Below are positions 41,855-50,430 of a stretch of 64,000 nt of DNA, piece after piece. Each line of letters begins with the position of its first letter. Within the stretch, counting starts at the first letter, position 1. Source of the stretch: CAYFTL01 sp964346145 (lineage in GTDB: Bacteria; Bacillota; Clostridia; Christensenellales; Aristaeellaceae); NCBI GenBank assembly GCA_964346145.1, contig CAYFTL010000009.1:1-64000 (forward strand), written 5' to 3'. The translations under genes were made by a program, and so were the position numbers. The notes beneath the pieces are model-generated. The model was given only the letters and a program-made list of their open reading frames with translations. It was not told the origin of the DNA and did not search any database.

Positions 41855-42967
41855 ATGAAAAAGAATTTAGATAAGTCCACCGCGCCGGTTCCGGTGGATG
41901 AGAAGGGCTGCGCCATCAGCGTGGGCGGCCAGGCCGTTATGGAAGGCGTGATGATGCAAGGGCCTGAAAAGGTGGCCTTGGCGGTGCGTCAGCCCGATGG
42001 CGCCATCGCCCTTCGGGTAAAGCCCCGCAAACAACTATCGGACAAATACAAGTTTTTGGGCTGGCCCATCATCCGCGGTATGGTCAACCTGGTGGTCATG
42101 CTGTATATGGGCATGAAAACCCTGACCGAATCGGTAGAGATGAGCGGCGAGCTGGTAGAGGAGCCCTCCAAGCTGGAAAAAAAGATTGCCAAGGCCTTGC
42201 GCATGAAACCCGACGACGTTATGATGATCGTGGCGGTAATTCTAGCCTTGGCGCTGGCCATAGGCATGTTCTTCGTGCTACCCACCTTGGTGGAATCTGC
42301 CATCAAGCCTTTTGTCAGCAGCCGCTTTTTGATCAACGCCATCGGCGGCGTGCTGCGCATCACCATATTCATGGTGTATATCGTATTGGTTTCCCGCATG
42401 AAGGAAATACGCCGGGTGTTTCAGTACCACGGAGCGGAACACAAGGCGGTGCACTGCTTTGAACACGGCAAAAAATTAACCGTAGAAAATGCTCAGCAGT
42501 TTACCACGCTGCATCCCCGCTGTGGCACCAGCTTTTTGTTCATCGTCATGGCCATCAGCATTCTGGTGTTTATGTTGCTGGGTACCGATAGCGCCAACGT
42601 ACTGACCCGGGTGGGCAGCCGTTTGTTGCTGCTGCCGCTGGTGGCCGGGCTCAGCTATGAAATATTGCGTTGGTTGGGCAAGGCGGGGGATGGACCTGTG
42701 GTTACGGCGCTTAAATGGCCGGGGCTAATGCTTCAAAAGCTGACCACCGCTCCGCCCGAGGATTCCATGGTGGAAGTGGCGCTGGTTTCGCTGAAAACCG
42801 CGCTGGGCATGATCACGCCCGAAGAGTTTGAAGCGCAGCAGCACCGCGCCAAAGCGCAAGCCGATCAAGGGCAAGCAGAAAGCCAGACGGCGGCAGCGTC
42901 GCAGGTCGAGCCCGAAGCTGCAATCCAAACGGCTGAACAGCCGGACGGGGTTGCGAAAGGCGCATGA
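41855..42967 (+). CDS. DUF1385 membrane protein (YqhQ-like)
   Basis: A 370-residue integral membrane protein of unknown function. The N-terminal motif SVGGQAVMEGVMMQGP and the central YHGAEHKAVHCFEHG and LHPRCGTSFLF are the DUF1385 signatures; four or five hydrophobic helices surround them. The C-terminal 60 residues are a Gln/Ala/Glu-rich tail. In Clostridia it sits upstream of prmC-prfA, as here, and overlaps prmC by 4 nt. Confidence 0.9.
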   Translation: MKKNLDKSTAPVPVDEKGCAISVGGQAVMEGVMMQGPEKVALAVRQPDGAIALRVKPRKQLSDKYKFLGWPIIRGMVNLVVMLYMGMKTLTESVEMSGELVEEPSKLEKKIAKALRMKPDDVMMIVAVILALALAIGMFFVLPTLVESAIKPFVSSRFLINAIGGVLRITIFMVYIVLVSRMKEIRRVFQYHGAEHKAVHCFEHGKKLTVENAQQFTTLHPRCGTSFLFIVMAISILVFMLLGTDSANVLTRVGSRLLLLPLVAGLSYEILRWLGKAGDGPVVTALKWPGLMLQKLTTAPPEDSMVEVALVSLKTALGMITPEEFEAQQHRAKAQADQGQAESQTAAASQVEPEAAIQTAEQPDGVAKGA

Positions 42968-43809
42968 AAATCGGAGAATGGCGGTGCAAGTCCAAAGCGC
43001 TTCTGAAGCAAAGCGGCGTGCAAGACTGGGATGCGGATATAGATTGGATGCTGTGCGAAGCCTTGGGCCTAAGCGGGCGAAGCGCGCTGCGGTTCAAGGC
43101 CGACCAGCTGCTGACGCAGCCCCAATTCAATCAATTGGAAGACTGGTTAAAGCGGCGGGCCCAAGGTCGGCCGCTTCAGTATGTGCTGGGCAACGAATAT
43201 TTTATGGGGCTGAAATTTTTTGTGGACGAACGGGTGCTCATCCCCCGTCCCGAAACCGAACAGCTTTGTCAGCTGGCTTTGAGCCAAATGGCTGAAAGTT
43301 CCCCAATGCAGGTGCTGGATTTGTGCACCGGCAGCGGAGCGCTGGCCGTGAGCATAGCGGCTTTTCGCCCCAACGCCCGGGTGGTTGCTTCCGACTTAAG
43401 CGCAGATGCGCTGGCCGTGGCCCGCTGCAATGCTCAAGCGCATCAGGCTCGGATAGAGTTTGTGCAAAGTGATTTGTTTGCCGCTTTGGGCGGTAGGCGG
43501 TTTGATGTGATCGTCACCAATCCGCCCTACATTAAAACCCGGGATTTGCCTTCCCTTCAGCAGGAAGTTCGCAAAGAGCCGGCGATGGCGCTGGACGGTG
43601 GCGCCGACGGACTTGATTTCTACCGGCGCATAGCTCAGGGTTTGCCGGATCACCTGGCCTTTGGCGGTTTGATCCTTGCCGAAGTGGGCGCAGGCCAGGC
43701 GGCCCAGGTGGCGGCCTGTTTTGCCGATGCACTGGGCAGCGCCGCCCATATTGAGCAAGATATTTCCGGCATCGAACGGATTGTGTGGAGCCGGCGGAGC
43801 ACACCGTAA
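42964..43809 (+). CDS. prmC: Release factor glutamine methyltransferase PrmC
   Basis: PrmC methylates the GGQ glutamine of RF1 and RF2. The 281-residue protein has an N-terminal helical domain, then VLDLCTGSGALAVSIA and the catalytic VTNPPYIKT. RPETEQL precedes the SAM site, as in the family. Its substrate gene prfA follows directly. Confidence 0.96.
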   Translation: MKIGEWRCKSKALLKQSGVQDWDADIDWMLCEALGLSGRSALRFKADQLLTQPQFNQLEDWLKRRAQGRPLQYVLGNEYFMGLKFFVDERVLIPRPETEQLCQLALSQMAESSPMQVLDLCTGSGALAVSIAAFRPNARVVASDLSADALAVARCNAQAHQARIEFVQSDLFAALGGRRFDVIVTNPPYIKTRDLPSLQQEVRKEPAMALDGGADGLDFYRRIAQGLPDHLAFGGLILAEVGAGQAAQVAACFADALGSAAHIEQDISGIERIVWSRRSTP

Positions 43810-43861
43810 CCCATCCGCCCATTATTTTCAATGAATTTATAACGAGGAAGGACAATACAAC

Positions 43862-44959
43862 ATGCAGGATAAGGCATCTTTTAACGAACAAGAGCGCATT
43901 ATGCGCCAGCTGGAAACGGTGCAAGCCCGTTATGAAGAGCTCTCTATCCGCATTACTTTGCCCGAAGTAATTGCCGATACCGAACTGTTTAAAAACCTAA
44001 TGCGGGAACACAGCGAACTGATGGAGTTGGCCCAGTATGCCCAAGAATATCAGGAGTTGGTAAAACAAATTGCCCAGGCGCGGGAGATGCTGGAGGATCC
44101 GGATTTGGCAGACATGGCCAAGGAAGAGCTCAATGAGCTGGAACCCGAGCTGCAACAGCGCACCCAAACGGCCCGCATGATGCTGTTGCCCAAGGACCCC
44201 GACGATTTTCGCAATGCGATGCTGGAAGTTCGGGCGGGCGCCGGCGGCGATGAAGCCGGCCTATTCGGCGCAGATTTGGTGCGTATGTATATGCATTACG
44301 CCGAAAGCAAGGGCTGGACGGTGGAACTCACCGACGAGGCCAGCCAGGAGATTGGTGGCGTGAAGGAGGCGGTGTTGCTCATTCAGGGCAAGGGCGTGTT
44401 TAGCCGCTTGAAATATGAAAGCGGCGTGCACCGGGTTCAGCGGGTGCCGGTCACCGAATCCTCCGGACGCATCCACACCTCTACGGCCACCGTGGCTGTG
44501 CTGCCCGAAGTAGAAGATGTGGATCTGGTGATCAACGCCAACGATCTTAAGATCGACACCTACCGCGCTTCCGGAGCCGGCGGCCAGCACGTCAACCGGA
44601 CCGACTCGGCGGTGCGTATTACCCATATGCCTACTGGGATCGTGGTTACCTGCCAGGATGGGCGCTCCCAAATCCAAAACAGGGAAAAGGCCATGCGCGT
44701 GTTGCGTTCGCGCCTGTATGAAGCCGAGCGCCAACAGCGCATGGACGAGTATTCCAGCGCCCGCAAAAGCCAGGTGGGCACCGGAGACCGCAGCGAGCGC
44801 ATTCGCACCTACAACTTCCCCCAAGGCAGAGTGACCGATCACCGAATCGGCTTGACGCTGTACCGGATTGAGGACATTATGAACGGTGATCTGGATGAAA
44901 TTATCGACGCATTGATTCTCGCTGAGCAACAGCAGATGCTAGAAAGCAGCGATTTGTAA
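43862..44959 (+). CDS. prfA: Peptide chain release factor 1
   Basis: RF1 ends translation at UAA and UAG. The 365-residue protein has the GGQ motif (GAGGQHVNRTDSAV) and a PxT-type tripeptide region in domain 2 (RVPVTESSGRIHTS). The ATG at 43862 follows GAGGAAGG. With genes here ending in all three stops, RF1 function fits a standard code. Confidence 0.97.
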   Translation: MQDKASFNEQERIMRQLETVQARYEELSIRITLPEVIADTELFKNLMREHSELMELAQYAQEYQELVKQIAQAREMLEDPDLADMAKEELNELEPELQQRTQTARMMLLPKDPDDFRNAMLEVRAGAGGDEAGLFGADLVRMYMHYAESKGWTVELTDEASQEIGGVKEAVLLIQGKGVFSRLKYESGVHRVQRVPVTESSGRIHTSTATVAVLPEVEDVDLVINANDLKIDTYRASGAGGQHVNRTDSAVRITHMPTGIVVTCQDGRSQIQNREKAMRVLRSRLYEAERQQRMDEYSSARKSQVGTGDRSERIRTYNFPQGRVTDHRIGLTLYRIEDIMNGDLDEIIDALILAEQQQMLESSDL

Positions 44960-44973
44960 GTGGGGTAAAAGGA

Positions 44974-46023
44974 ATGGACACAAGGCTACTTACGGCGGAC
45001 GAAGAGTCCATCGCCTACGCGGCTGAACTTATCCGGAAGGGCCAATTGGTGGGCATGCCCACCGAAACGGTGTACGGGCTGGCGGCCGATGCGATGAACG
45101 CCGATGCGGTGCGCAATATATTTATAGCCAAGGGCCGTCCTTCGGACAACCCGCTGATCGTGCACATCGCCGACCTGGCGGATTTGCAGGGATTGATCCA
45201 GGGGAAACTTTCTCCTCAAGCGGTGGCGCTTGCTCGAAATTTTTGGCCAGGTCCTTTGACTTTGGTGCTGCCCAAAGGGCGTAACGTGCCCGACGGGGTG
45301 ACCGCAGGACTTGACACGGTGGCGGTGCGCATGCCCGCTCATCCGGTGGCGCGCCGGCTGATTCAGCAAAGCGGCTGCAAAATTGCGGCGCCCAGCGCCA
45401 ACTTGTCGGGCAAGCCCAGCCCGACCACCGCCCGGCACGTGTACGACGATATGCACGGGAAAATTCCGCTGATACTGGACGGGGGAGAGTGCCAAGTAGG
45501 CCTTGAGTCCACCGTGCTGGACATGGCGGGTGATGTGCCCACGGTGCTGCGCCCGGGCGGCATCACGGTGGAAATGTTGCGCAAGGTGCTGGGCACAGTA
45601 AAGGTGGATTCGGGCGTGCTCAATCCGGTGGAAAATAAGCAGCCGGTGCGTTCGCCGGGCATGAAGTACAAACACTACGCGCCCGATGCCCAGCTGACCA
45701 TCGTGCAAGGTGATGCGTTGGACGTGGTCAGCCGCATCTGCCGCTGCTACGATGAAGATTACTCGGCCGGTTACTCGGTGGCGATTCTGGGTATAGAATC
45801 TCATCGCCACTGCTATGGGAAACGAAGATTTTTTCCCCTGGGTCAAGCCTCCATGGAGTCGGCAGCCGCTCAATTGTTTGCCCAGCTGCGCAAGCTAGAT
45901 GATGAAGGGGTGCAGCGGGTTTATGCGGAAGCCTTTGTGGCCGAAGGGATCGGACTGGCCATTATGAACAGGATGAACCGGGCGGCCGCCTTTCATGTCA
46001 TCGACGCAATCGAGGGAGAATAA
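44974..46023 (+). CDS. Threonylcarbamoyl-AMP synthase (Sua5 type)
   Basis: It makes threonylcarbamoyl-AMP for t6A37 in tRNA. The YrdC-like domain (to about residue 205) has GMPTETVYGLAADAMN and the nucleotide site KGRPSDNPLIVHI; SPGMKYKHYAP marks the linker to the C-terminal Sua5 domain. The 349-residue length shows the two-domain form. It lies 15 nt after prfA. Confidence 0.95.
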   Translation: MDTRLLTADEESIAYAAELIRKGQLVGMPTETVYGLAADAMNADAVRNIFIAKGRPSDNPLIVHIADLADLQGLIQGKLSPQAVALARNFWPGPLTLVLPKGRNVPDGVTAGLDTVAVRMPAHPVARRLIQQSGCKIAAPSANLSGKPSPTTARHVYDDMHGKIPLILDGGECQVGLESTVLDMAGDVPTVLRPGGITVEMLRKVLGTVKVDSGVLNPVENKQPVRSPGMKYKHYAPDAQLTIVQGDALDVVSRICRCYDEDYSAGYSVAILGIESHRHCYGKRRFFPLGQASMESAAAQLFAQLRKLDDEGVQRVYAEAFVAEGIGLAIMNRMNRAAAFHVIDAIEGE

Positions 46024-46027
46024 TTTT

Positions 46028-46462
46028 ATGCGTATAGTTATGGTGTGTACGGGCAACACTTGCCGTAGCCCGATGGCCGAACGGCTGTTGCGACGCCGGC
46101 TCAGGGAAGAGGGGCTTGACAATGTCACGGTGGAATCGGCGGGGTTGGCTGCTTACCCCGGGCAACCGGCGAGCGGCGGCGCAGTGCGCGCTATGGCCAG
46201 GCGGGGAATCAATGATTTGTGTGAACACAAGGCGCGCCAGTTTACCCAAGCGTTGGGTCAAGGCGCGCTCGTGCTGTGCATGGCTCAATCCCACTGCGAC
46301 TATATCAAAGGCGCGTGGCCGGGAATAAACGTACACCAGCTGCGGGAATATGCCGGGCTTAGCGGCGATATCGCCGACCCCTATGGGCAAGGCGACGCAG
46401 CCTACGAAAAGGCCGCCCAACAGATTGAGCAGGCGGTTCAAGCGCTTAAATTTGGCCATTAA
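46028..46462 (+). CDS. Low-molecular-weight phosphatase, YwlE-like protein arginine phosphatase
   Basis: The P-loop reads VCTGNTCRSPMAE with C7, T11 and R13. In Bacillus YwlE the threonine at this fifth loop position gives phospho-arginine specificity, whereas tyrosine phosphatases have Ile/Leu there. The catalytic aspartate is in IADPYGQG near the C-terminus. The product has 144 residues. The ATG at 46028 is 4 nt after the Sua5 stop. Arginine phosphatase activity is inferred; the kinase McsB is not in the window. Confidence 0.88.
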   Translation: MRIVMVCTGNTCRSPMAERLLRRRLREEGLDNVTVESAGLAAYPGQPASGGAVRAMARRGINDLCEHKARQFTQALGQGALVLCMAQSHCDYIKGAWPGINVHQLREYAGLSGDIADPYGQGDAAYEKAAQQIEQAVQALKFGH

Positions 46463-46565
46463 AAGGCAAAATTGTGCAAAAACGCAGCGAGTTACCGGGC
46501 AAAAGTGCGCGATTGTGCGCCCTTAACCATCGACAAATTTGTTGAAAAATTATTCGGAGGGAAAT

Positions 46566-47345
46566 ATGATTACCAATTATCATGCACATACCTACCGTTG
46601 TCTGCACACCACCGGAACCGAGGAAGACTATGTACAGGCGGCCATTCAAAATGGTTATAGCATCTTCGGCTTTGCCGACCACTGCCCGTGGAACTACGGC
46701 GACACCTTCACATCCACTATGCGCATGAAAGAAGACCAGATTCCCGACTACGTTTCAACGATTCGACAGGTGGCAGATCGCTACGCAGACCAGATTCAGG
46801 TGCTTTGCGGCTTAGAGTGCGAGTATTTTCCAAAGCGCATGGGCTGGCTGCGAGACTTAAAAGAGCAAAGTGGCCTGGATTACCTGATCCTTGGCAACCA
46901 TTTCGATTTTGACGAACCCGATGGCATGTACTTTGGCAGCTGCACTTCGGGCGCCGACCTCAACCTGTATGTGAAACGCGCCGGCGAAGCCCTACATACG
47001 GGCCTATATTCCTATTTTGCTCACCCGGACTTGTGCTTTCGCTCCTATTCCGTCTTTAATCAAGATTGCAAAAAGGCGAGCCGCGAAATTTGCGCTTGCG
47101 CCATAGAATTGGGGCTTCCCTTGGAATACAATTTGTCGGGACTCATCGCCCAAAAACTGGGCGTGTTTGAAGGTTTGGGTTATCCGTATGATGGGTTTTG
47201 GGAAGTGGTCGCCGAAGAAGGAGCCAAGGCTATTATCGGCGTAGATGCCCACAGCGTGGAACATGTGAGTAACATGGATGCGTACCGGGAGGCACAGCGT
47301 ACGTTGGCGCGTTTGGGCGTATCGGTGGTCGATACAATCGGATAA
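46566..47345 (+). CDS. PHP-domain phosphoesterase (histidinol-phosphatase-like)
   Basis: The 259-residue protein opens with the PHP metal motif NYHAHTYRC and has FADHCPW, GLECEY, LGNHF, YFAHPDL and the final GVDAHS, which supply the trinuclear site. It resembles HisK-type histidinol-phosphatases, but no his genes are nearby, so another phosphate ester is possible. The ATG at 46566 follows CGGAGGG. Confidence 0.85.
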   Translation: MITNYHAHTYRCLHTTGTEEDYVQAAIQNGYSIFGFADHCPWNYGDTFTSTMRMKEDQIPDYVSTIRQVADRYADQIQVLCGLECEYFPKRMGWLRDLKEQSGLDYLILGNHFDFDEPDGMYFGSCTSGADLNLYVKRAGEALHTGLYSYFAHPDLCFRSYSVFNQDCKKASREICACAIELGLPLEYNLSGLIAQKLGVFEGLGYPYDGFWEVVAEEGAKAIIGVDAHSVEHVSNMDAYREAQRTLARLGVSVVDTIG

Positions 47346-47380
47346 GAGGCGAGCCGCGTGCTTTGGCAGGAATAAAGAGA

Positions 47381-47421
47381 AAAAAGCCTGTAGGAAATGT
47401 TACATTCCTACAGGCTTTTTT
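47381..47421. terminator. Bidirectional terminator between PHP gene and binding-protein gene
   Basis: A perfect 16-bp stem (47381-47396 with 47405-47420), A-run left and T-run right. It separates convergent units. Confidence 0.95.
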
Positions 47422-47439
47422 AGATTCATAGGAAAGTGC

Positions 47440-49185
47440 TTATTCAGACATTTGCCAGGTTTCAAGCCCCCGATAGACTTCGCCGGCTCTCAAGGTTTTT
47501 AAGCCGCCCAAAGATTCGGTTGAAATCAACACACCGTTTCTGAAAAAGAAACCCATGATGGGTAGATCCTCTACCACCAAAAGTTGTATCTTAGACAGGG
47601 CGCTGCTGAGCTCTTCTTCTCCTTGGGCGGTGCGCGCTTCGTTTAACAATTCATCCATGGTTGTGGAACCGTAAGAAGAAAAGTTTGCTTTGCCGTCGGA
47701 GGCCAACAGCGGGCTGAGATCCGGCGTATCCGGCAGGGAATAGGCGATCAAGGCCAGATCAAAATCTTTTTCGTTTAAAGCCTTTTTCACCTCGTTTTTT
47801 TTGAGGGTGCTTACCTCCACTTGAATGCCCACAACGCCAAGCTGCTGAGCGATAAAGTTGATCGCATCGGTCCGGGTACCTCCGTGGGGTTCGTTGTAAG
47901 TAATCAGGCGCAGCGTTAGATTTTCGTTCAAGCCGTCTATTGTTCTGTCCAGCAAGCCGTCGCCATTGGTGTCGTACCAACCGGCTTCGTTCAGCAACTG
48001 GAGCGCACGCTCAGGGCTGTAATTGTATTTGGTGGACTGGGTCTCAAATAGCCAGCTACCGGGCACCACGGGCACCTCGGATTCGGTTACCATATTTAAG
48101 TAAACGGTTTCGGCCAAGTTTTCCCGATTGATGGCGTACATGATGGCCTGGCGCACATTCCGATTTTGTAGTGTGCTGTTCTCCAGGTTAGGGACGATGT
48201 ATTCGTAGGTCTGGGTGTAATAGTCCAACACCATGCGGTCGCTCAAATTGCGGTTTATGGAAGCCGAAAGGTTGCGCGTGGTCAGCACCTGAATCTCCCT
48301 TGTTTCCAGGGCCGAAAGCATGGTGCTGGTGTCGGGATAGGCAATTGCTACGATTTTTTGTAGCTTCCCGCTTTTCTTCCACCAGAGGGGGTTTGCTTCC
48401 AACTGAATTTGATTGCCCGATTGGTAGGAGATGTACCAAAACGGCCCGGTGCCCCGGGGCAGTGCATCGTTTAGGGAGCCCGATTGCACGATGGGGAAGG
48501 TCATGGCGTACAGCAACATATCTCCAGACCTTTTCGCGGTTACCTTTAGTGTGTGATCGTTCACCGCTTCCATGGAGTCGATCAGCTGCACGCGCTTGTA
48601 ATAAGCGCCTTCTTCACCAAATTCCAGAATGCGGTTGTAGCTGGCGATTACATCGTTTGCGGTAAACTGGGCGCCGTTGTGAAAGATCAGGTTGTTTCTC
48701 AGCGCAAAGGTCCAGGTTTTCCCTTCTGAAGTCCATCGGTCGGCCAGCAGCGCGGCAGGCTTTTGTTCGGAATCCAGCGCGACCAAGCTTTCAAACACCA
48801 ACGAATTGATGTTTTGAAGGTCGGCGTATACACATTCCAGCGGATTAAGCACTGCATTCTCGCCGATCAACATCCCCAAAGTTAAGCTGATTTTGTCGGC
48901 TTCCGTTTCGCTTGAATTGATGCTTTCCTCACCAAACGCTGGACTGCCTTCATTCTCAAAGCTTTCTGGATCATTTTGAGTAGCTTCGTCCTCTTCCTTC
49001 GATTCGTAGAGTGCATCTGGGGACTGGTCCTCGGCCTCTGCATAGGCGACAAAACCGGGATTGTAGTCTGCCGTGCTATTGATGGCACACGGAAATATGC
49101 TAAGCAGCGAAATTGCCAAACTCCAGGCTAGCCACCTGCGTAGGCGAAGGCTCGGGCTGGGCGTACAGTTCTTTGTATATTTCAT
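47440..49185 (-). CDS. Family 5 solute-binding protein (peptide/nickel type), orphan
   Basis: A 581-residue exported protein. The N-terminal signal (WLAWSLAISLLSIFPCAI) is followed by an acidic, Glu/Ser-rich linker to about residue 95. Then comes the SBP_bac_5 fold with NSLVFESLVALD, WTFALRNNLIFHNGAQFTA-type and RQAIMYAINRE segments. IFPC does not match a lipobox. No permease or ATPase is adjacent. The ATG at 49185 has AAAGGTG about 10 nt upstream and overlaps the transglycosylase gene by 86 nt. Confidence 0.88.
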   Translation of the reverse strand: MKYTKNCTPSPSLRLRRWLAWSLAISLLSIFPCAINSTADYNPGFVAYAEAEDQSPDALYESKEEDEATQNDPESFENEGSPAFGEESINSSETEADKISLTLGMLIGENAVLNPLECVYADLQNINSLVFESLVALDSEQKPAALLADRWTSEGKTWTFALRNNLIFHNGAQFTANDVIASYNRILEFGEEGAYYKRVQLIDSMEAVNDHTLKVTAKRSGDMLLYAMTFPIVQSGSLNDALPRGTGPFWYISYQSGNQIQLEANPLWWKKSGKLQKIVAIAYPDTSTMLSALETREIQVLTTRNLSASINRNLSDRMVLDYYTQTYEYIVPNLENSTLQNRNVRQAIMYAINRENLAETVYLNMVTESEVPVVPGSWLFETQSTKYNYSPERALQLLNEAGWYDTNGDGLLDRTIDGLNENLTLRLITYNEPHGGTRTDAINFIAQQLGVVGIQVEVSTLKKNEVKKALNEKDFDLALIAYSLPDTPDLSPLLASDGKANFSSYGSTTMDELLNEARTAQGEEELSSALSKIQLLVVEDLPIMGFFFRNGVLISTESLGGLKTLRAGEVYRGLETWQMSE

Positions 49186-49753
49186 AAGTCTTAAGCACCT
49201 TTGTTACATAATCACCCGTTACGTCGGAAGGAATGTTTTCAAGATTTATGCCGTCATCGCTGTTTGTAGAATCCTTGAGCCACTTGGCTACAGTGCCTTC
49301 TCCGGCGTGGTAGGCGGCAGTGATCCGGCGTATGTCGCCATCGTATTTTTGATTTAAATAAGACAAAAACCAGCAGCCGTAGCGTATATTGGTCTCCGGA
49401 TCAAACAATTTATCGTCGCTGTAGTTTTCCTCGTCCCCTAGTTTTTCGGCGATCCACTTGCCGGTTTTGGGAACGATCTGCATAAGTCCGCGTGCATCCG
49501 CGTAAGAGAGGGCTTCCGGTCGGTAAGTTGATTCACAGAAGATTACGGCAGCCACATGGGCAGGGTCCAAATCAAACTCCTGGCTACATTTTTCGATAAT
49601 GGACCGGTAAGTCATCGGATAGTATACTTCGGGTTCGGTTGGGGGCTTGGGCTTTGTAATCAGCGCAACAAAGACAATCGCAACGATGAATAGGAGCACT
49701 GCAAGCCCGATCAGCCGCCTGCGTCGACGGTTGCGCTTGCGCAGGAGCATTCC
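49100..49753 (-). CDS. Lytic transglycosylase, SLT family, membrane-anchored
   Basis: It cleaves peptidoglycan glycan strands. An arginine-rich start is followed by one membrane helix (LIGLAVLLFIVAIVFVALI) and an SLT domain: catalytic glutamate in VIFCESTYRPEA, then GLMQIVPKTG, and ITAAYHAGEGTV. The ATG at 49753 has AGAAGG upstream; a TTG at 49789 is an alternative, and the longer frame to 49840 overlaps coaE. The polA-coaE-SLT order is seen in Clostridia. Confidence 0.9.
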   Translation of the reverse strand, partial: GMLLRKRNRRRRRLIGLAVLLFIVAIVFVALITKPKPPTEPEVYYPMTYRSIIEKCSQEFDLDPAHVAAVIFCESTYRPEALSYADARGLMQIVPKTGKWIAEKLGDEENYSDDKLFDPETNIRYGCWFLSYLNQKYDGDIRRITAAYHAGEGTVAKWLKDSTNSDDGINLENIPSDVTGDYVTKVLKTYEIYKELYAQPEPSPTQVASLEFGNFAA

Positions 49754-49806
49754 GGCCCGCCTTCTGTTGGTTTCTGGTGTGGAATTCAATAGCCTTACCT
49801 CGCAAA

Positions 49807-50430
49807 TTAATTGTTGACTCTGCGCACAAGCTCTTTCCACAGGTGCGCGAGCTCCTGTTGGGTTTGGTTGATGGGGCGACCGGTTTCAATAATTTTGTGG
49901 GCCAGTTGTTTTTTTTCTTCCAAGGGCATTTGGCTGTTGATGCGCGCTAAAGCTTCTTCCTTATTGAGTTTGTCGCGCTCCATGAGCCGCTGAAGCTGTT
50001 TTTCGGTATCCAAAGCCATAACCCAGCATTCGTTGCACAGCACATCGGAGGCGCTTTCGAAAAGCAGCGGAACATTGAGCACCACGACGGGCGCGCCTTT
50101 TTGTTGGGCCTCATCAATAGCTTGGAGCATGTGATTTTGCACCATGGGATGGATGATGGCCTCCAGGCTTTGACGCTGCCTTGCATCGCTAAAGATGATG
50201 TTGGCCAAGGCACGGCGGTTGAGGTTGCCGTCCGGATAAAAAACCGCTTCCCCAAACTGCTCCAAAATCGCAGGCAAAGCATCGCCATTTTTGGCGGTAA
50301 GCTGATGAGATATGGCATCCGCATCAATTACGGCTGCACCCAGCGTAGCCAGGTAATCGGCAGCTGCGCTTTTCCCGCTGGCGATGCCGCCAGTTAGCCC
50401 AACGATATAGGGTCTTTTATTTGCTGTCAT
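49807..50430 (-). CDS. coaE: Dephospho-CoA kinase
   Basis: The last step of coenzyme A synthesis. The 207-residue protein has the P-loop GLTGGIASGKS and the DADAISHQL motif. The ATG at 50430 has GGGAGG 7 nt upstream and overlaps the end of polA by 14 nt, so the two are co-translated. Confidence 0.95.
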   Translation of the reverse strand: MTANKRPYIVGLTGGIASGKSAAADYLATLGAAVIDADAISHQLTAKNGDALPAILEQFGEAVFYPDGNLNRRALANIIFSDARQRQSLEAIIHPMVQNHMLQAIDEAQQKGAPVVVLNVPLLFESASDVLCNECWVMALDTEKQLQRLMERDKLNKEEALARINSQMPLEEKKQLAHKIIETGRPINQTQQELAHLWKELVRRVNN

